A stretch of 32,342 nucleotides of DNA from Clostridia bacterium (GCA_017629175.1 JAGBXS010000044.1:1-32342), one strand, 5' to 3'; positions 7,216 through 14,546 are shown, counted from the first letter of the stretch. Notes: generated from the letters alone by a model not told the origin. Translations and numbers: made by a program.

Positions 7216-8658
7216 ATGCCTGTTTTTTACTGGAACACACAAGAAAAAGAATACACCCTGCATTTTGAGGGGACGCCTACGGTAGCGGAGCTTCTCCGGG
7301 AAACGGGCCTCCCCTTTTCTGCTCCCTGCGGCGGGAAAGGCACCTGCGGGAAGTGCGCCATTGCCATAAATGGTAATATTTCTGCACCCGATGCGCGGGA
7401 AAAGGCTTTGAAGACCCGCTTGGCCTGCCGAACCGTCCTTTTTGGGGATGCATGGGGCTCACCCTTGACGGAGGAGTTATCCTTCGCATCCATCGAAAGC
7501 ACGGACTATCTGCCCTCCCGCGGCGGGTCTGTTCCCTTTGCCGCCGTAGACCTGGGAACCACCACCATTGTGGCGAAAGCCTTCCGCGGCGACGGTACGC
7601 TCATCGGGGAAGCCTCTGCCTTGAACCCTCAGCGGGGGTACGCTGCCGACGTCATCGGCAGGATCCGCGCCGCATTGCAAGGAAAGAGCAAGGAACTAAA
7701 GGATGCCGTTACCCATTCCATCGCCCGCCTGCTGGAGAAGGCCTGCCAAGGCGAAGAGCTCCCCTCCATGGTCATCACCGGGAACACCGCCATGCTGTAT
7801 CTGCTCACAGGCAGATCTCCCGTTTCCATTGCCGCCGCTCCCTTTGTTTCAGAAACCTTGTTCGGCGAGACAACTTCCCTTTTGGGCAGGGAAGCTTATC
7901 TCCCTCCCTGCATAAACGCCTTCGTAGGGGCAGACACCGTCTGCGCCCTGCTGGCATCGGGAATGTGCGAAAAGGAGGAAACCGCCTTGCTTTGCGACGT
8001 GGGCACCAACGGAGAGATCGCTTTGTGGAAAGACGGCAAGCTGTACGTCACCTCTGCCGCCGCAGGCCCTGCCTTTGAGGGAGGAGAGATCTCCCGCGGG
8101 TGCGGCTATATTCCCGGGGCCGTCGACCGTGTTTGGGTGGCAAACGGAAAAATTTTCGCCCACACGGTGGAAGACAAGCCCGCCGTGGGGATCTGCGGCT
8201 CGGGACTTTTGGACGCGGCAGCCTGCTTTTTGGAGATAGAAGAAATCGACGAAACGGGAGCTATGGACGGAGAATTCCTGCCCCTGGCGGGAGACGTTGG
8301 CCTGACCCAGCAGGATATCCGCGCCCTGCAGCTGGCAAAAGCCGCCATCCGCGCAGGGATCGAATGCCTGCTTTCCCGGGCAGGTGTCACAGCCGAAGAG
8401 GTTGCCACCGTTTATCTGGCAGGGGGCTTCGGCACCCATCTTTCTCCCGAGAGTGCCGCCGCCATCGGTATGCTCCCCCGCTGTTTGAAGAGCAAAACCG
8501 TCCCCTTGGGCAACGCCGCCCTGCAGGGAGCCTGCATGCTGGCTTCCACCCCCGCCTTGCGGGAAAAATGCCGATCCCTTGCCGCAAACGCCATTCATGT
8601 TTCCTTAGGGGGACGCGAAGACTTCAACAAGGCGTTTTTGAACTATATATCGTTTTAA
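7216..8658 (+). CDS. [2Fe-2S]-ASKHA protein, corrinoid activator-like (RACE/DUF4445)
   Basis: 480-residue protein resembling reductive activators of corrinoid enzymes. Residues 1-80 form a ferredoxin-like [2Fe-2S] domain with C38, C44, C47 and C71 in the pattern CGGKGTCGKC...LAC. Residues ~105-480 form an ASKHA-type ATPase (AVDLGTTT at 110-117; DVGTNGEIALWKDGKL; GSGLLDA; YLAGGFGTHL). Such proteins use ATP and a low-potential electron to return Co(II) corrinoids of methyltransferases to Co(I). It starts 6 bases after the kinase stop without a clear ribosome binding site, so coupling to the kinase is likely. No corrinoid protein, methyltransferase or MtrH-like gene lies in the window, so its client is unknown. 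Confidence 0.85.
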   Translation: MPVFYWNTQEKEYTLHFEGTPTVAELLRETGLPFSAPCGGKGTCGKCAIAINGNISAPDAREKALKTRLACRTVLFGDAWGSPLTEELSFASIESTDYLPSRGGSVPFAAVDLGTTTIVAKAFRGDGTLIGEASALNPQRGYAADVIGRIRAALQGKSKELKDAVTHSIARLLEKACQGEELPSMVITGNTAMLYLLTGRSPVSIAAAPFVSETLFGETTSLLGREAYLPPCINAFVGADTVCALLASGMCEKEETALLCDVGTNGEIALWKDGKLYVTSAAAGPAFEGGEISRGCGYIPGAVDRVWVANGKIFAHTVEDKPAVGICGSGLLDAAACFLEIEEIDETGAMDGEFLPLAGDVGLTQQDIRALQLAKAAIRAGIECLLSRAGVTAEEVATVYLAGGFGTHLSPESAAAIGMLPRCLKSKTVPLGNAALQGACMLASTPALREKCRSLAANAIHVSLGGREDFNKAFLNYISF

Positions 8659-8664
8659 AAGCAA

Positions 8665-8694
8665 AAAGACGCCGAGAGAGATCTCGGTGTCTTT
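8665..8694. terminator. Terminator between the activator gene and the small orphan gene
   Basis: A 13-base stem (8665-8677 with 8682-8694, one G-T pair) with a GAGA loop. On the minus strand it is followed by TTTTTGCTTTT, a strong U-tail for the small gene at 8706-8900. On plus the tail is weaker (CTTTGCGTTGT) but may still end the kinase-activator transcript. Confidence 0.75.
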
Positions 8695-8705
8695 GCGTTG
8701 TAAGG

Positions 8706-8900
8706 CTATCTCCCCTCGGCGGCCTTCGCCCGTTCAAACAACCCCTTCATAACCATTGCAATATCGGGGTCAATGGGCAGATCCCGGTATTCTTCAATGC
8801 GGCCTATTCGGTTCCCTTGGGAATCCTCTTCTATGCTCCCGCCCAAAGAAAAGAACATCTCTTTCACAAAGCGCTTGTAAGCGGTTGCACCTTTATCCAT
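8706..8900 (-). CDS. Small protein of unknown function (64 aa)
   Basis: Not recognised. ATG at 8900 is preceded by GGAAGGAGG at good spacing, which supports a real gene; a longer form from GTG at 8924 would start upstream of that site. The product is charged, with an N-terminal segment KGATAYKRFVKEMFFSLGG and a C-terminal helix IAMVMKGLFERAKAAEGR, and has no membrane segment or cysteine motif. It stands alone between two terminators. A tandem CTATAGG repeat (8935-8941 and 8959-8965 on the complement) lies just upstream and may be part of its promoter or operator, but I cannot place clear -35 and -10 boxes. Confidence 0.6.
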   Translation of the reverse strand: MDKGATAYKRFVKEMFFSLGGSIEEDSQGNRIGRIEEYRDLPIDPDIAMVMKGLFERAKAAEGR

Positions 8901-8973
8901 GGGTGGCCTCCTTCCCTTTTTCACTCTTTAAACGCCTATAGTAGGCAAAACCTCACACCCTATAGTTTTTTGT

Positions 8974-9009
8974 AAAAAACGCCGCTCTTTTTTGCAAAGG
9001 CGGCGTTTT
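8974..9009 (-). terminator. Intrinsic terminator of the DUF4855-like gene
   Basis: On the minus strand, AAAACGCCGC (9009-9000) pairs with GCGGCGTTTT (8985-8976) and continues into a T run. It lies about 10 bases past the TAA at 9019-9021. Confidence 0.87.
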
Positions 9010-9018
9010 GAGGTATCT

Positions 9019-10641
9019 TTACAGCTTTTTCTTGGCGAACAGGTAGGTCTTATCGTACATTTCACGGTAGAGAGGATTCTTGCTCTTCCAGCCGTTGGAG
9101 ATACAACCCTTGAAGCGGCTTCCGTGGTAGTACATTTTGGAGGTGTTCATATAGCCCGTCTCGGCGCCCACCTCTAAGTATTCGATAAACCGTCGGATAT
9201 GCTCGGGGTGGTCGATGTTGCCCTCGTCATCCTCCCGGATCTGCCAGACCTCCAGCTCCACGCACATTCCCATCCGCTTGGCCTCTTTTGCCGTGTCGTA
9301 CAAACGGGATTTGGGGATGGAAAGGTCGAACATATAGTTGGGCTGCATGCAGGCGATGTCAAAACCGTATCTCTGCCAATGCTCGTAGCCCAAGGCGCGG
9401 AAGTAGGGAATCCAGAAGCACTTGTAACCTTTGGACTGCACGTATTCGCAGGCGAAGCGGATCAGCTCCTCCTCGTAGCGGTCGGTGGGGTTCAAGGCCT
9501 CCTCAAACCAATAGAAGCCTCTCAGCTCCGTGTTGCCGTAGTTTCCCGCGGTGTAGCGGGCGATCATGGAATCGATCATCCAGCGGATGGCCTTCTTGCG
9601 GCTTTCCGGGTTGTCGAACACCAAGTGTTCTCCGTTTACCGTGCCGAAGTCGTCGTACCCCGTAAAGGTATACAGAATGGTGAAGTAGACCCCCACCTTG
9701 TAAGCGGGATTGCCTAAAGCGGTACCCACCTTCTTAGCGGTGGCGTTCAGAGCGTCCAGATTCTTACCGGGGACGAAAACGCTGTCCATATACTTCTGCC
9801 AGCCCTCGGCGTGCTGTCCCTCGGGGCTGAAATCAAAGGAAACGTCCGGCAGGAACAGAAAACCGTCCATGAAGGTGTCCTGCACCTTGCCCTCTTTGTC
9901 CAGATAGGCCACCAGGGGGAGGTAATCCGCGGGGGTGCGCAAGCCCAGATCCTCGTCCACAGGGCGGTAGTTGTAGGTCAGCAGGATGTTGTGGGAGCCC
10001 ATCACGTCCTCGGGAGGGAATGCGTTCACCTCCATGGAGCCGGGGTATTCGTTGAAGATGGGCTTATCGTCTGCCACGGGCAGAGGAACTCCCGCCACGT
10101 CGGTACAGCCGTAAACCTCCAGCTCGTCAATGTAAATATGATGCACCACGTCAATGATCACCTGGACGTAACGCGCCTGCACGGGGGCAAATTCCCCCTG
10201 GATGGGAATGATCCGCAGATCACGGTGGGTGCGAGTATCCGCCTCGTAGACGGTCTCAAAATTCTCGCCGTCGGCGGAAACACGGATCTTGGTGTAGCGG
10301 GGAGAACGGACGGCCACCACGTCGTCACGGCAGGTGTTCATGCAGAAGCCTTCCACCGCGCAAAGGTAGGGCAGCTTGAAGGTGATGATTCTGCCGCCAC
10401 CGCCGTGGATATGGAACCACTGAGGGTTGTGGTAGTGGCGGTCGGGTGAAAATTCCCCGTCGGTGAGCAGTTTGCAATCGGTGTCGTAGTTCCGCTCGGG
10501 ACGCTGACCGGGGTTTGCAAAAAACTCCTTCTCCTCAATAGCGTGGATGGGCAAGCCGCGAAGTAGGTTTACCCGTTCCTGGGAGGGCGTATCGCAATAG
10601 ATAGGCTCGCATTTGGCGATGGGTTTGTTTGTGTAGTACAT
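9019..10641 (-). CDS. DUF4855-like TIM-barrel protein with discoidin-like N-terminus
   Basis: 540-residue protein without a signal peptide. Residues ~45-175 look like a discoidin/F5-8C-type beta-sandwich (LPYLCAVEGFCMNTC; KIRVSADGENFETVYEAD; ARYVQVIIDVVHHIYIDELE). Residues ~215-535 match the style of DUF4855 domains (ILLTYNYRPVDEDLGLRTPA, then LVAYLDKEGK; GFYWFEEALNPTD; CFWIPYFRALG). The pattern suggests a barrel with acidic residues at strand ends (FEEA; ELEVWQ) and hence a possible glycan-active enzyme, though no catalytic residue is established. ATG at 10641 has GGAGAT (10650-10645) upstream. It is transcribed alone: a terminator lies just upstream at 10662-10695 and another just downstream. 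Domain assignment is from memory of the family's look and should be treated as probable. Confidence 0.72.
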   Translation of the reverse strand: MYYTNKPIAKCEPIYCDTPSQERVNLLRGLPIHAIEEKEFFANPGQRPERNYDTDCKLLTDGEFSPDRHYHNPQWFHIHGGGGRIITFKLPYLCAVEGFCMNTCRDDVVAVRSPRYTKIRVSADGENFETVYEADTRTHRDLRIIPIQGEFAPVQARYVQVIIDVVHHIYIDELEVYGCTDVAGVPLPVADDKPIFNEYPGSMEVNAFPPEDVMGSHNILLTYNYRPVDEDLGLRTPADYLPLVAYLDKEGKVQDTFMDGFLFLPDVSFDFSPEGQHAEGWQKYMDSVFVPGKNLDALNATAKKVGTALGNPAYKVGVYFTILYTFTGYDDFGTVNGEHLVFDNPESRKKAIRWMIDSMIARYTAGNYGNTELRGFYWFEEALNPTDRYEEELIRFACEYVQSKGYKCFWIPYFRALGYEHWQRYGFDIACMQPNYMFDLSIPKSRLYDTAKEAKRMGMCVELEVWQIREDDEGNIDHPEHIRRFIEYLEVGAETGYMNTSKMYYHGSRFKGCISNGWKSKNPLYREMYDKTYLFAKKKL

Positions 10642-10661
10642 ATAGATCTCCGTTTTTGAAA

Positions 10662-10695
10662 AAGCGAGGGAAACCCGAACAGTTTTCCCTCGCTT
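10662..10695 (-). terminator. Intrinsic terminator upstream of the DUF4855-like gene
   Basis: On the minus strand, AAGCGAGGGAAA (10695-10684) pairs with TTTCCCTCGCTT (10673-10662), followed by TTTC. It is ~230 bases past the dehydrogenase stop and only ~20 bases before the DUF4855-like start codon, leaving almost no room for a separate promoter between them. Confidence 0.75.
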
Positions 10696-10718
10696 GCAAA
10701 GCGATGCTTACAGATTTT

Positions 10719-10922
10719 CAAGCGAGAACGAAGCGACCATACGGTAAAAAATGCGTCGCCAGCCCGCATTTACTGCGGGCGAAAGACTCCGATCTGGTTT
10801 TTTGCGTACGGACGCAAAAAATTCCGAGCGTAGCGAGGAACCCCGCAAGGGGCACGTGCCCCGCGGAAGGGGCACGAAAGTCCACTTGGGAATCGAAGAT
10901 TCCCAAGTGAGAGCGAAGCGAC
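10719..10922. repeat. Palindrome-rich non-coding element
   Basis: The 283 bases between the dehydrogenase stop and the DUF4855-like start hold no convincing gene but many inverted repeats. GCCCGCA/TGCGGGC pairs at 10762-10780. TTTTTTGCGT pairs with ACGCAAAAAA (10798-10807 with 10812-10821). GGGGCACGTGCCCC at 10849-10862 is a perfect palindrome. CACTTGGGAATC pairs with GATTCCCAAGTG (10883-10894 with 10898-10909, loop GAA). The element is bounded by near-identical direct repeats of 19 bases (10719-10737 and 10904-10922; 17 of 19 identical). This is the layout of a dispersed intergenic repeat or a MITE-like unit. No transposase ORF is present. Confidence 0.7.
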
Positions 10923-10924
10923 AA

Positions 10925-11914
10925 TTACGCCATCTTGGCAAGCATTTCCTGCGTGACCTCAGCCAACAATTTCTCTCCTGCCAGGAAGCGTTCCAGCTCC
11001 TCACAGACGTGCTGACCGATCTTTTTCAGACCGTTGGCGGCAAGGCCTGCCAAATGAGGCGTCATGATGCAGTTGGGCAGGGTGCGCAGGGGGTGGTCAG
11101 CCGCCGGGGGTTCGGGATCGAACACGTCCAGGCAAGCGTACTTCAGGTTGCCCGCCTTCATGTGGTTATACAATGCCTCCTCGTCAATGAGGGAGCCGCG
11201 AGCGGTGTTGATGAGAATAGCGTCCTTCTTCATCTTTGCCAAGGTCTCGGCGTTGAACATATGGTAGGTCTCGGGAATGGAGGGCGCGTGGATGGAGATG
11301 ATGTCGGATTGCTCCAAAACCTCCTCGAAGGTTGCATTGCGGCAGCCCCAGGAAGCGGCAGTCTCATCGGAAATGAAGGGATCGTACAGCAGAATATCCA
11401 CGTTGAAGGGCTGCAACAGCTCGATGTAATGTCTGCCTGCCCAGCCGCCGCTGATAACGCCCACGGTCAGCTCGTACAGCTCGCGGATGTTCTCTTTGCC
11501 CTCGGCCCACAAGCCGTTATGCAAATTTGCGTTCAGGTTGTAGAAGTTCTTGGAGGCGGAGATGGTAAAGCCCAAGGCCGTCTCGGAAACACCCATGGAC
11601 AGCATGGGCGCGCTGGATGCCACGCGGACACCCTTCTCCCACAAAGCATCGGAAACCACGGGCTTCACACTGCCTGCGGCGTGGATCAAAATCTTCAGAT
11701 CGGGGCAAACAGCCAGCAGCTCTTCGTCCAGAGGGGTGCTTCCCCAGGAGGTAACGCAGACGGTGGCGCCTTCCAAAAGGGGCTTGACACTCTCGATGTT
11801 GTTGCCGCCTTCGTTCATCACCACTTCGCCGATTTTGGAAAGTCTGTCGATGGTCTTCTGGTTAATGACCATGTTACGGGTACCGGGATCCATAATAAGC
11901 GCAATTTTTTCCAT
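10925..11914 (-). CDS. D-2-hydroxyacid dehydrogenase homologue
   Basis: 329-residue member of the D-isomer-specific 2-hydroxyacid dehydrogenase family (phosphoglycerate dehydrogenase-like), NAD(P)-dependent and cytoplasmic. The catalytic set is present: R239 in NTARGSLIDEEAL, E268 in DVFDPEPP and H287 in TPHLAG. The nucleotide-binding loop is unusual: residues 155-161 read SGGWAGR where the family normally has GLGRIGR-like GxGxxG, so the first glycine is a serine. The acidic cofactor-selecting position appears kept (LLYDP, ~176-179), which favours NAD. ATG at 11914 has AGGAA upstream, and a strong promoter lies at 11947-11975. The gene is flanked on both sides by repeat-rich non-coding DNA. 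The substrate is unknown; the neighbouring enolase-superfamily gene would fit sugar-acid metabolism. Confidence 0.87.
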   Translation of the reverse strand: MEKIALIMDPGTRNMVINQKTIDRLSKIGEVVMNEGGNNIESVKPLLEGATVCVTSWGSTPLDEELLAVCPDLKILIHAAGSVKPVVSDALWEKGVRVASSAPMLSMGVSETALGFTISASKNFYNLNANLHNGLWAEGKENIRELYELTVGVISGGWAGRHYIELLQPFNVDILLYDPFISDETAASWGCRNATFEEVLEQSDIISIHAPSIPETYHMFNAETLAKMKKDAILINTARGSLIDEEALYNHMKAGNLKYACLDVFDPEPPAADHPLRTLPNCIMTPHLAGLAANGLKKIGQHVCEELERFLAGEKLLAEVTQEMLAKMA

Positions 11915-11946
11915 GTTGCTTTTTCCTTTTTCGATGTATTTTTTAC

Positions 11947-11975
11947 AGTATAAAACAAAAGGGGCGGTTTGTCAA
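11947..11975 (-). promoter_or_regulatory. Sigma-A promoter of the dehydrogenase gene
   Basis: On the minus strand, TTGACA (11975-11970), a 17-base gap and TATACT (11952-11947), about 33 bases before the ATG. About 50 bases upstream of the -35 box is an inverted repeat GCAACC-N6-GGTTGC (12027-12044), a possible operator. Confidence 0.87.
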
Positions 11976-12026
11976 GAAAAAGAACGGGGGTGAGCCGATT
12001 TTTCTTGATCGGTTTGTTCTTTCCCA

Positions 12027-12160
12027 GCAACCCGAAACGGTTGCAAAATACGTCCCCAAGGAAACACACGCAGATAGCAAGTTCAACGGGAGGTCAAGAC
12101 GCCCTCCCGCGGTGGATAAAGCAGTTCGTTGAACCAAACAAGGCCGCTTTGAAAAGCCTT
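12027..12160. repeat. Nested inverted-repeat intergenic element
   Basis: The 305-base gap between the dehydrogenase and the enolase-superfamily gene (11915-12219) holds no gene but several inverted repeats. GCAACC/GGTTGC lies at 12027-12044. An outer pair GTTCAACG (12081-12088) and CGTTGAAC (12127-12134) encloses an inner pair CGGGAGG (12087-12093) and CCTCCCG (12103-12109). A short pair AAGGC/GCCTT spans 12140-12160. An RNA from either strand could fold into a branched structure. It could be a small RNA, a long leader for the dehydrogenase (if transcribed from further upstream) or a dispersed repeat; the sequence does not decide. Confidence 0.45.
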
Positions 12161-12162
12161 CC

Positions 12163-12210
12163 ACAAAAAAGGCTGAGCCAAAAGCCCAATGCAAGCTTTT
12201 GACTCAGCCT
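12163..12210 (-). terminator. Terminator after the enolase-superfamily gene
   Basis: On the minus strand a 16-base stem, AGGCTGAGTCAAAAGC (12210-12195) with 12185-12170, one mismatch-type G-T pair, then TTTTTTG. It lies about 10 bases after the TAA at 12220-12222 and ends the uvrC-rsmD-coaD-enolase operon. Confidence 0.9.
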
Positions 12211-12219
12211 CTTTCGTTT

Positions 12220-13518
12220 TTATTTCGCAAAGCAGTTATGATACCCGTTCTGCTCAAACAGCTTGCCACTGTCTGTGAAGAAGGCGTCGCTCAGGGGGAA
12301 CACGCCGTTTTGCAGGGGGGCAAAGTCCAAGCCCTCGGGGAGCAGGGTCTTCAGTTCCTCCCAGCGGGAGTAATTTTGATCGCCGTTGATCTCTACGCAA
12401 CCCACCTTCATCCCTGCAAGAGGGGCGATGCGGGCGGCGAACTGCTTGTTCCATTCCGCCAGCAAGGGGTTCACCGTGAGATCTGCGCACAGACATTGGC
12501 CGCCTGCATTGTGGATGGCCTGCACCATGCGGAAGGACACGGAAAGGGTCTTGGCAATGGGCTTGAGAGCAACCGCCTTGTAACCCATCCGCAAACGCGC
12601 CTCCACGTCCGCCAAGGAATGAGCGGATTCGTCGGCGTTCAAGCACAGGGGCAGATCCCCCACGTAGGTGTGGTTCTCGGGGGCGAAGGGCTCTTCCAGC
12701 AGAGCGATACGGGGCAGAGCGCCCATCTTGTCCGCCGCCTCCAAAAGAGCCTCCAGGCGGGAACGGTTGTCGTATCTGCCGTTGGCGTCCAGATAATACA
12801 AAATCTTGCCGTCCTTGGTGTGGGGCGTTTCGTAATGGGAGGCGATGGTATGGATCTGCTGTAAGCGGGCAATGTCCCATTCCAGCATGGCCTTCATATC
12901 CGCTTCCCCCGCGGGAACGCCGGGGATAGATTTGCCAATCTTGATCTTTAAGAGAGAAATGCCGCTGTCCAAACAGCGCTTGATCTCCTCTTCCTCCACC
13001 GCGTAGGACAGCAGAGGGATCTGCGCCAGAGCGGTGTGGCGGTGGGACATGGCGGGCTTTACGTCGGCGGGAATCAGCCCGTCAAAGGAAGTAACACCGT
13101 TTTCCTTGGCGTACAGCATCCAAAGGGCGAAGTCAACCCCCACCAAAGAGTTCAGAACAAAGGTCTCTGCCACGGGTCTGCCGCAAACGGAGGCGGCGTA
13201 GGAGATCAGCTCGGGGAGGATACCGCCGATGGCCTCCTCGGGGGTGACGAAGGAGCTGCCTTCCAACAACTTCAAGGCTCTGCCGGTGACCATCATCATC
13301 ATGGCGGAGGAAACGGCGGGGGGATTTTCTCCAAACACAGCCGCATCCGACCAAAGAACGCTTTCCACGCAGGGACAGACCGCGGTGAAGTTGTCGCTTT
13401 CTACCTTTGCCACCGTCTGCCATAGCTCGGTTAAATATCTCCCCTTAAAACCAAAGGGGGCGCGGAGGGGCTCCCGCACAAATTCCAGATCCCCTTTTCG
13501 AACGTTAATTCTTTTCAT
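12220..13518 (-). CDS. Enolase-superfamily enzyme (mandelate racemase/muconate lactonizing type)
   Basis: 432-residue member of the enolase superfamily, which abstracts a proton next to a carboxylate with Mg2+. Visible residues: the KxK pair K191/K193 (LLKIKIGK), metal ligands D244 (YYLDANGRYD), E276 (ALLEEPF) and D296 or E297 (LNADES), and K319 (ALKPIAKT) on the opposite barrel face. The N-terminal capping domain covers ~1-145. The stretch between KxK and the first metal ligand is long (~50 residues), so it belongs to a divergent subgroup. The substrate is unknown: sugar-acid dehydratase, racemase and cycloisomerase are all possible. ATG at 13518 lies inside the coaD 3' end (14-base overlap) with only GAGG about 10 bases upstream, so translation probably depends on coaD. 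Confidence 0.82.
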   Translation of the reverse strand: MKRINVRKGDLEFVREPLRAPFGFKGRYLTELWQTVAKVESDNFTAVCPCVESVLWSDAAVFGENPPAVSSAMMMMVTGRALKLLEGSSFVTPEEAIGGILPELISYAASVCGRPVAETFVLNSLVGVDFALWMLYAKENGVTSFDGLIPADVKPAMSHRHTALAQIPLLSYAVEEEEIKRCLDSGISLLKIKIGKSIPGVPAGEADMKAMLEWDIARLQQIHTIASHYETPHTKDGKILYYLDANGRYDNRSRLEALLEAADKMGALPRIALLEEPFAPENHTYVGDLPLCLNADESAHSLADVEARLRMGYKAVALKPIAKTLSVSFRMVQAIHNAGGQCLCADLTVNPLLAEWNKQFAARIAPLAGMKVGCVEINGDQNYSRWEELKTLLPEGLDFAPLQNGVFPLSDAFFTDSGKLFEQNGYHNCFAK

Positions 13519-13984
13519 TTAAGTACGCCTCGATCACGCCTATGGCGGGCTTGGGAAGCACGCCGTTCAAGGGCTTCCCGTAACGGATCAGCTCTCTGGC
13601 ATAGGTGGAGCTGATGTGGGTCATACTGCCGGAGGAGGGCAGGATCACCGTATCGATGCCGCCAAGCTCCAAATTGATGGTGCGAAGCTGTGCCTCGTAT
13701 TCAAAATCCGTGCCGTTTCTTGCGCCGCGTACCAGAACGGGGTTCTCAAACTGCTTGACAAACTCCGCCAAGAGCCCTTCCAAAAGCACCACCTGCACCC
13801 GCTTGTCGGGGAAGCAGGCCCAAATGGAATCCAGCTTCACGCGGTCGGGGAGAAAACCCTGCTTTTCGCCGTTGCGGCTGATGACGATCACCACTTGATC
13901 GAACAGATCCAAGGCACGGCGAACCAAATTCTCGTGGCCTCTGGTAAAGGGATCAAACATTCCGGAAACGATGGCTGTACGCAT
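13505..13984 (-). CDS. coaD: Phosphopantetheine adenylyltransferase
   Basis: 159-residue CoaD, which transfers AMP from ATP to 4'-phosphopantetheine in coenzyme A synthesis. The nucleotidyltransferase signature is at the N-terminus (SGMFDPFTRGH, with H17 of the T/HxGH motif). The RGARNGTDFEYE segment and the C-terminal ISSTYARELI with its Ser-Ser pair complete the family pattern. Length is typical (~160). The ATG at 13984 lies 2 bases after the rsmD stop; rsmD-coaD adjacency is common in Bacillota. The 3' end overlaps the enolase-superfamily gene by 14 bases. Confidence 0.96.
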   Translation of the reverse strand: MRTAIVSGMFDPFTRGHENLVRRALDLFDQVVIVISRNGEKQGFLPDRVKLDSIWACFPDKRVQVVLLEGLLAEFVKQFENPVLVRGARNGTDFEYEAQLRTINLELGGIDTVILPSSGSMTHISSTYARELIRYGKPLNGVLPKPAIGVIEAYLNEKN

Positions 13985-13986
13985 GG

Positions 13987-14541
13987 TTACGCCTCCTCTT
14001 CTTCTCTGCGGTATACGGAAACGTAGCTTTTTCCGTAGCGGTGAAGCTTCTGACAGTAGCCCTCCAAGGGAGCGGGAATGCCCTGCTCATCGCTTTCGCA
14101 GATGATGATGGCGTTTTCGGAGGGAAGCCCCGCTTCCAGCAAAGCGGCAAGAATCTCGTCCAGCAAGCCGGGAGTGTAGGGGGGATCCAGCAGGATCAGA
14201 TCAAACTGCTCTCTTCCCTTTGCCATACGGATATATTCCTTCCAATCGGCGGAGAGAATACGGCACTGGGGCATCAGCTTAGTCTTCTGGGCGTTTTCCT
14301 TGATAATATTGGCCGCTTCTCGGGAAGCGTCGTTGATCACAGCGAATTCCGCCCCGCGGGACAGCGCCTCCAACGCCAGCTGACCGCTTCCGCCGAAGAG
14401 ATCCAGCACTCTTCTGTCATGAAGCTCAAACTGAATAGCAGAGAAGATGCCCTCCTTTGCCGCCTCGGAGGTGGGACGGGTGGCGAGCCCTTCCAGGGTA
14501 CGAAGCTTCATGCCTCTGGCTTTACCGGTGATAATTCTCAT
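13987..14541 (-). CDS. rsmD: 16S rRNA (guanine966-N2)-methyltransferase
   Basis: 184-residue RsmD-type methyltransferase, which methylates G966 of 16S rRNA during 30S assembly. The N-terminal MRIITGKARGMKL and RPTSEAAKEGIFSAI are typical of the family, VLDLFGGSGQLALEALSRGA is the SAM-binding motif I, and LLDPPY is the catalytic motif IV. The ATG at 14541 lies 5 bases after the uvrC stop, and its own stop is 2 bases before coaD, giving a tight operon. Confidence 0.95.
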   Translation of the reverse strand: MRIITGKARGMKLRTLEGLATRPTSEAAKEGIFSAIQFELHDRRVLDLFGGSGQLALEALSRGAEFAVINDASREAANIIKENAQKTKLMPQCRILSADWKEYIRMAKGREQFDLILLDPPYTPGLLDEILAALLEAGLPSENAIIICESDEQGIPAPLEGYCQKLHRYGKSYVSVYRREEEEA

Positions 14542-14546
14542 AGTCT

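Noticed and set aside
10719..10922. CRISPR array in the repeat-rich gap
   Set aside because: The direct repeats occur only twice, are 19 bases long and imperfect, and the space between them is filled with different hairpins.
10751..11953. 400-codon plus-strand open frame across the palindrome-rich element and the dehydrogenase
   Set aside because: It runs antisense to a clearly conserved enzyme and through hairpins, with no ribosome binding site or recognisable domain.
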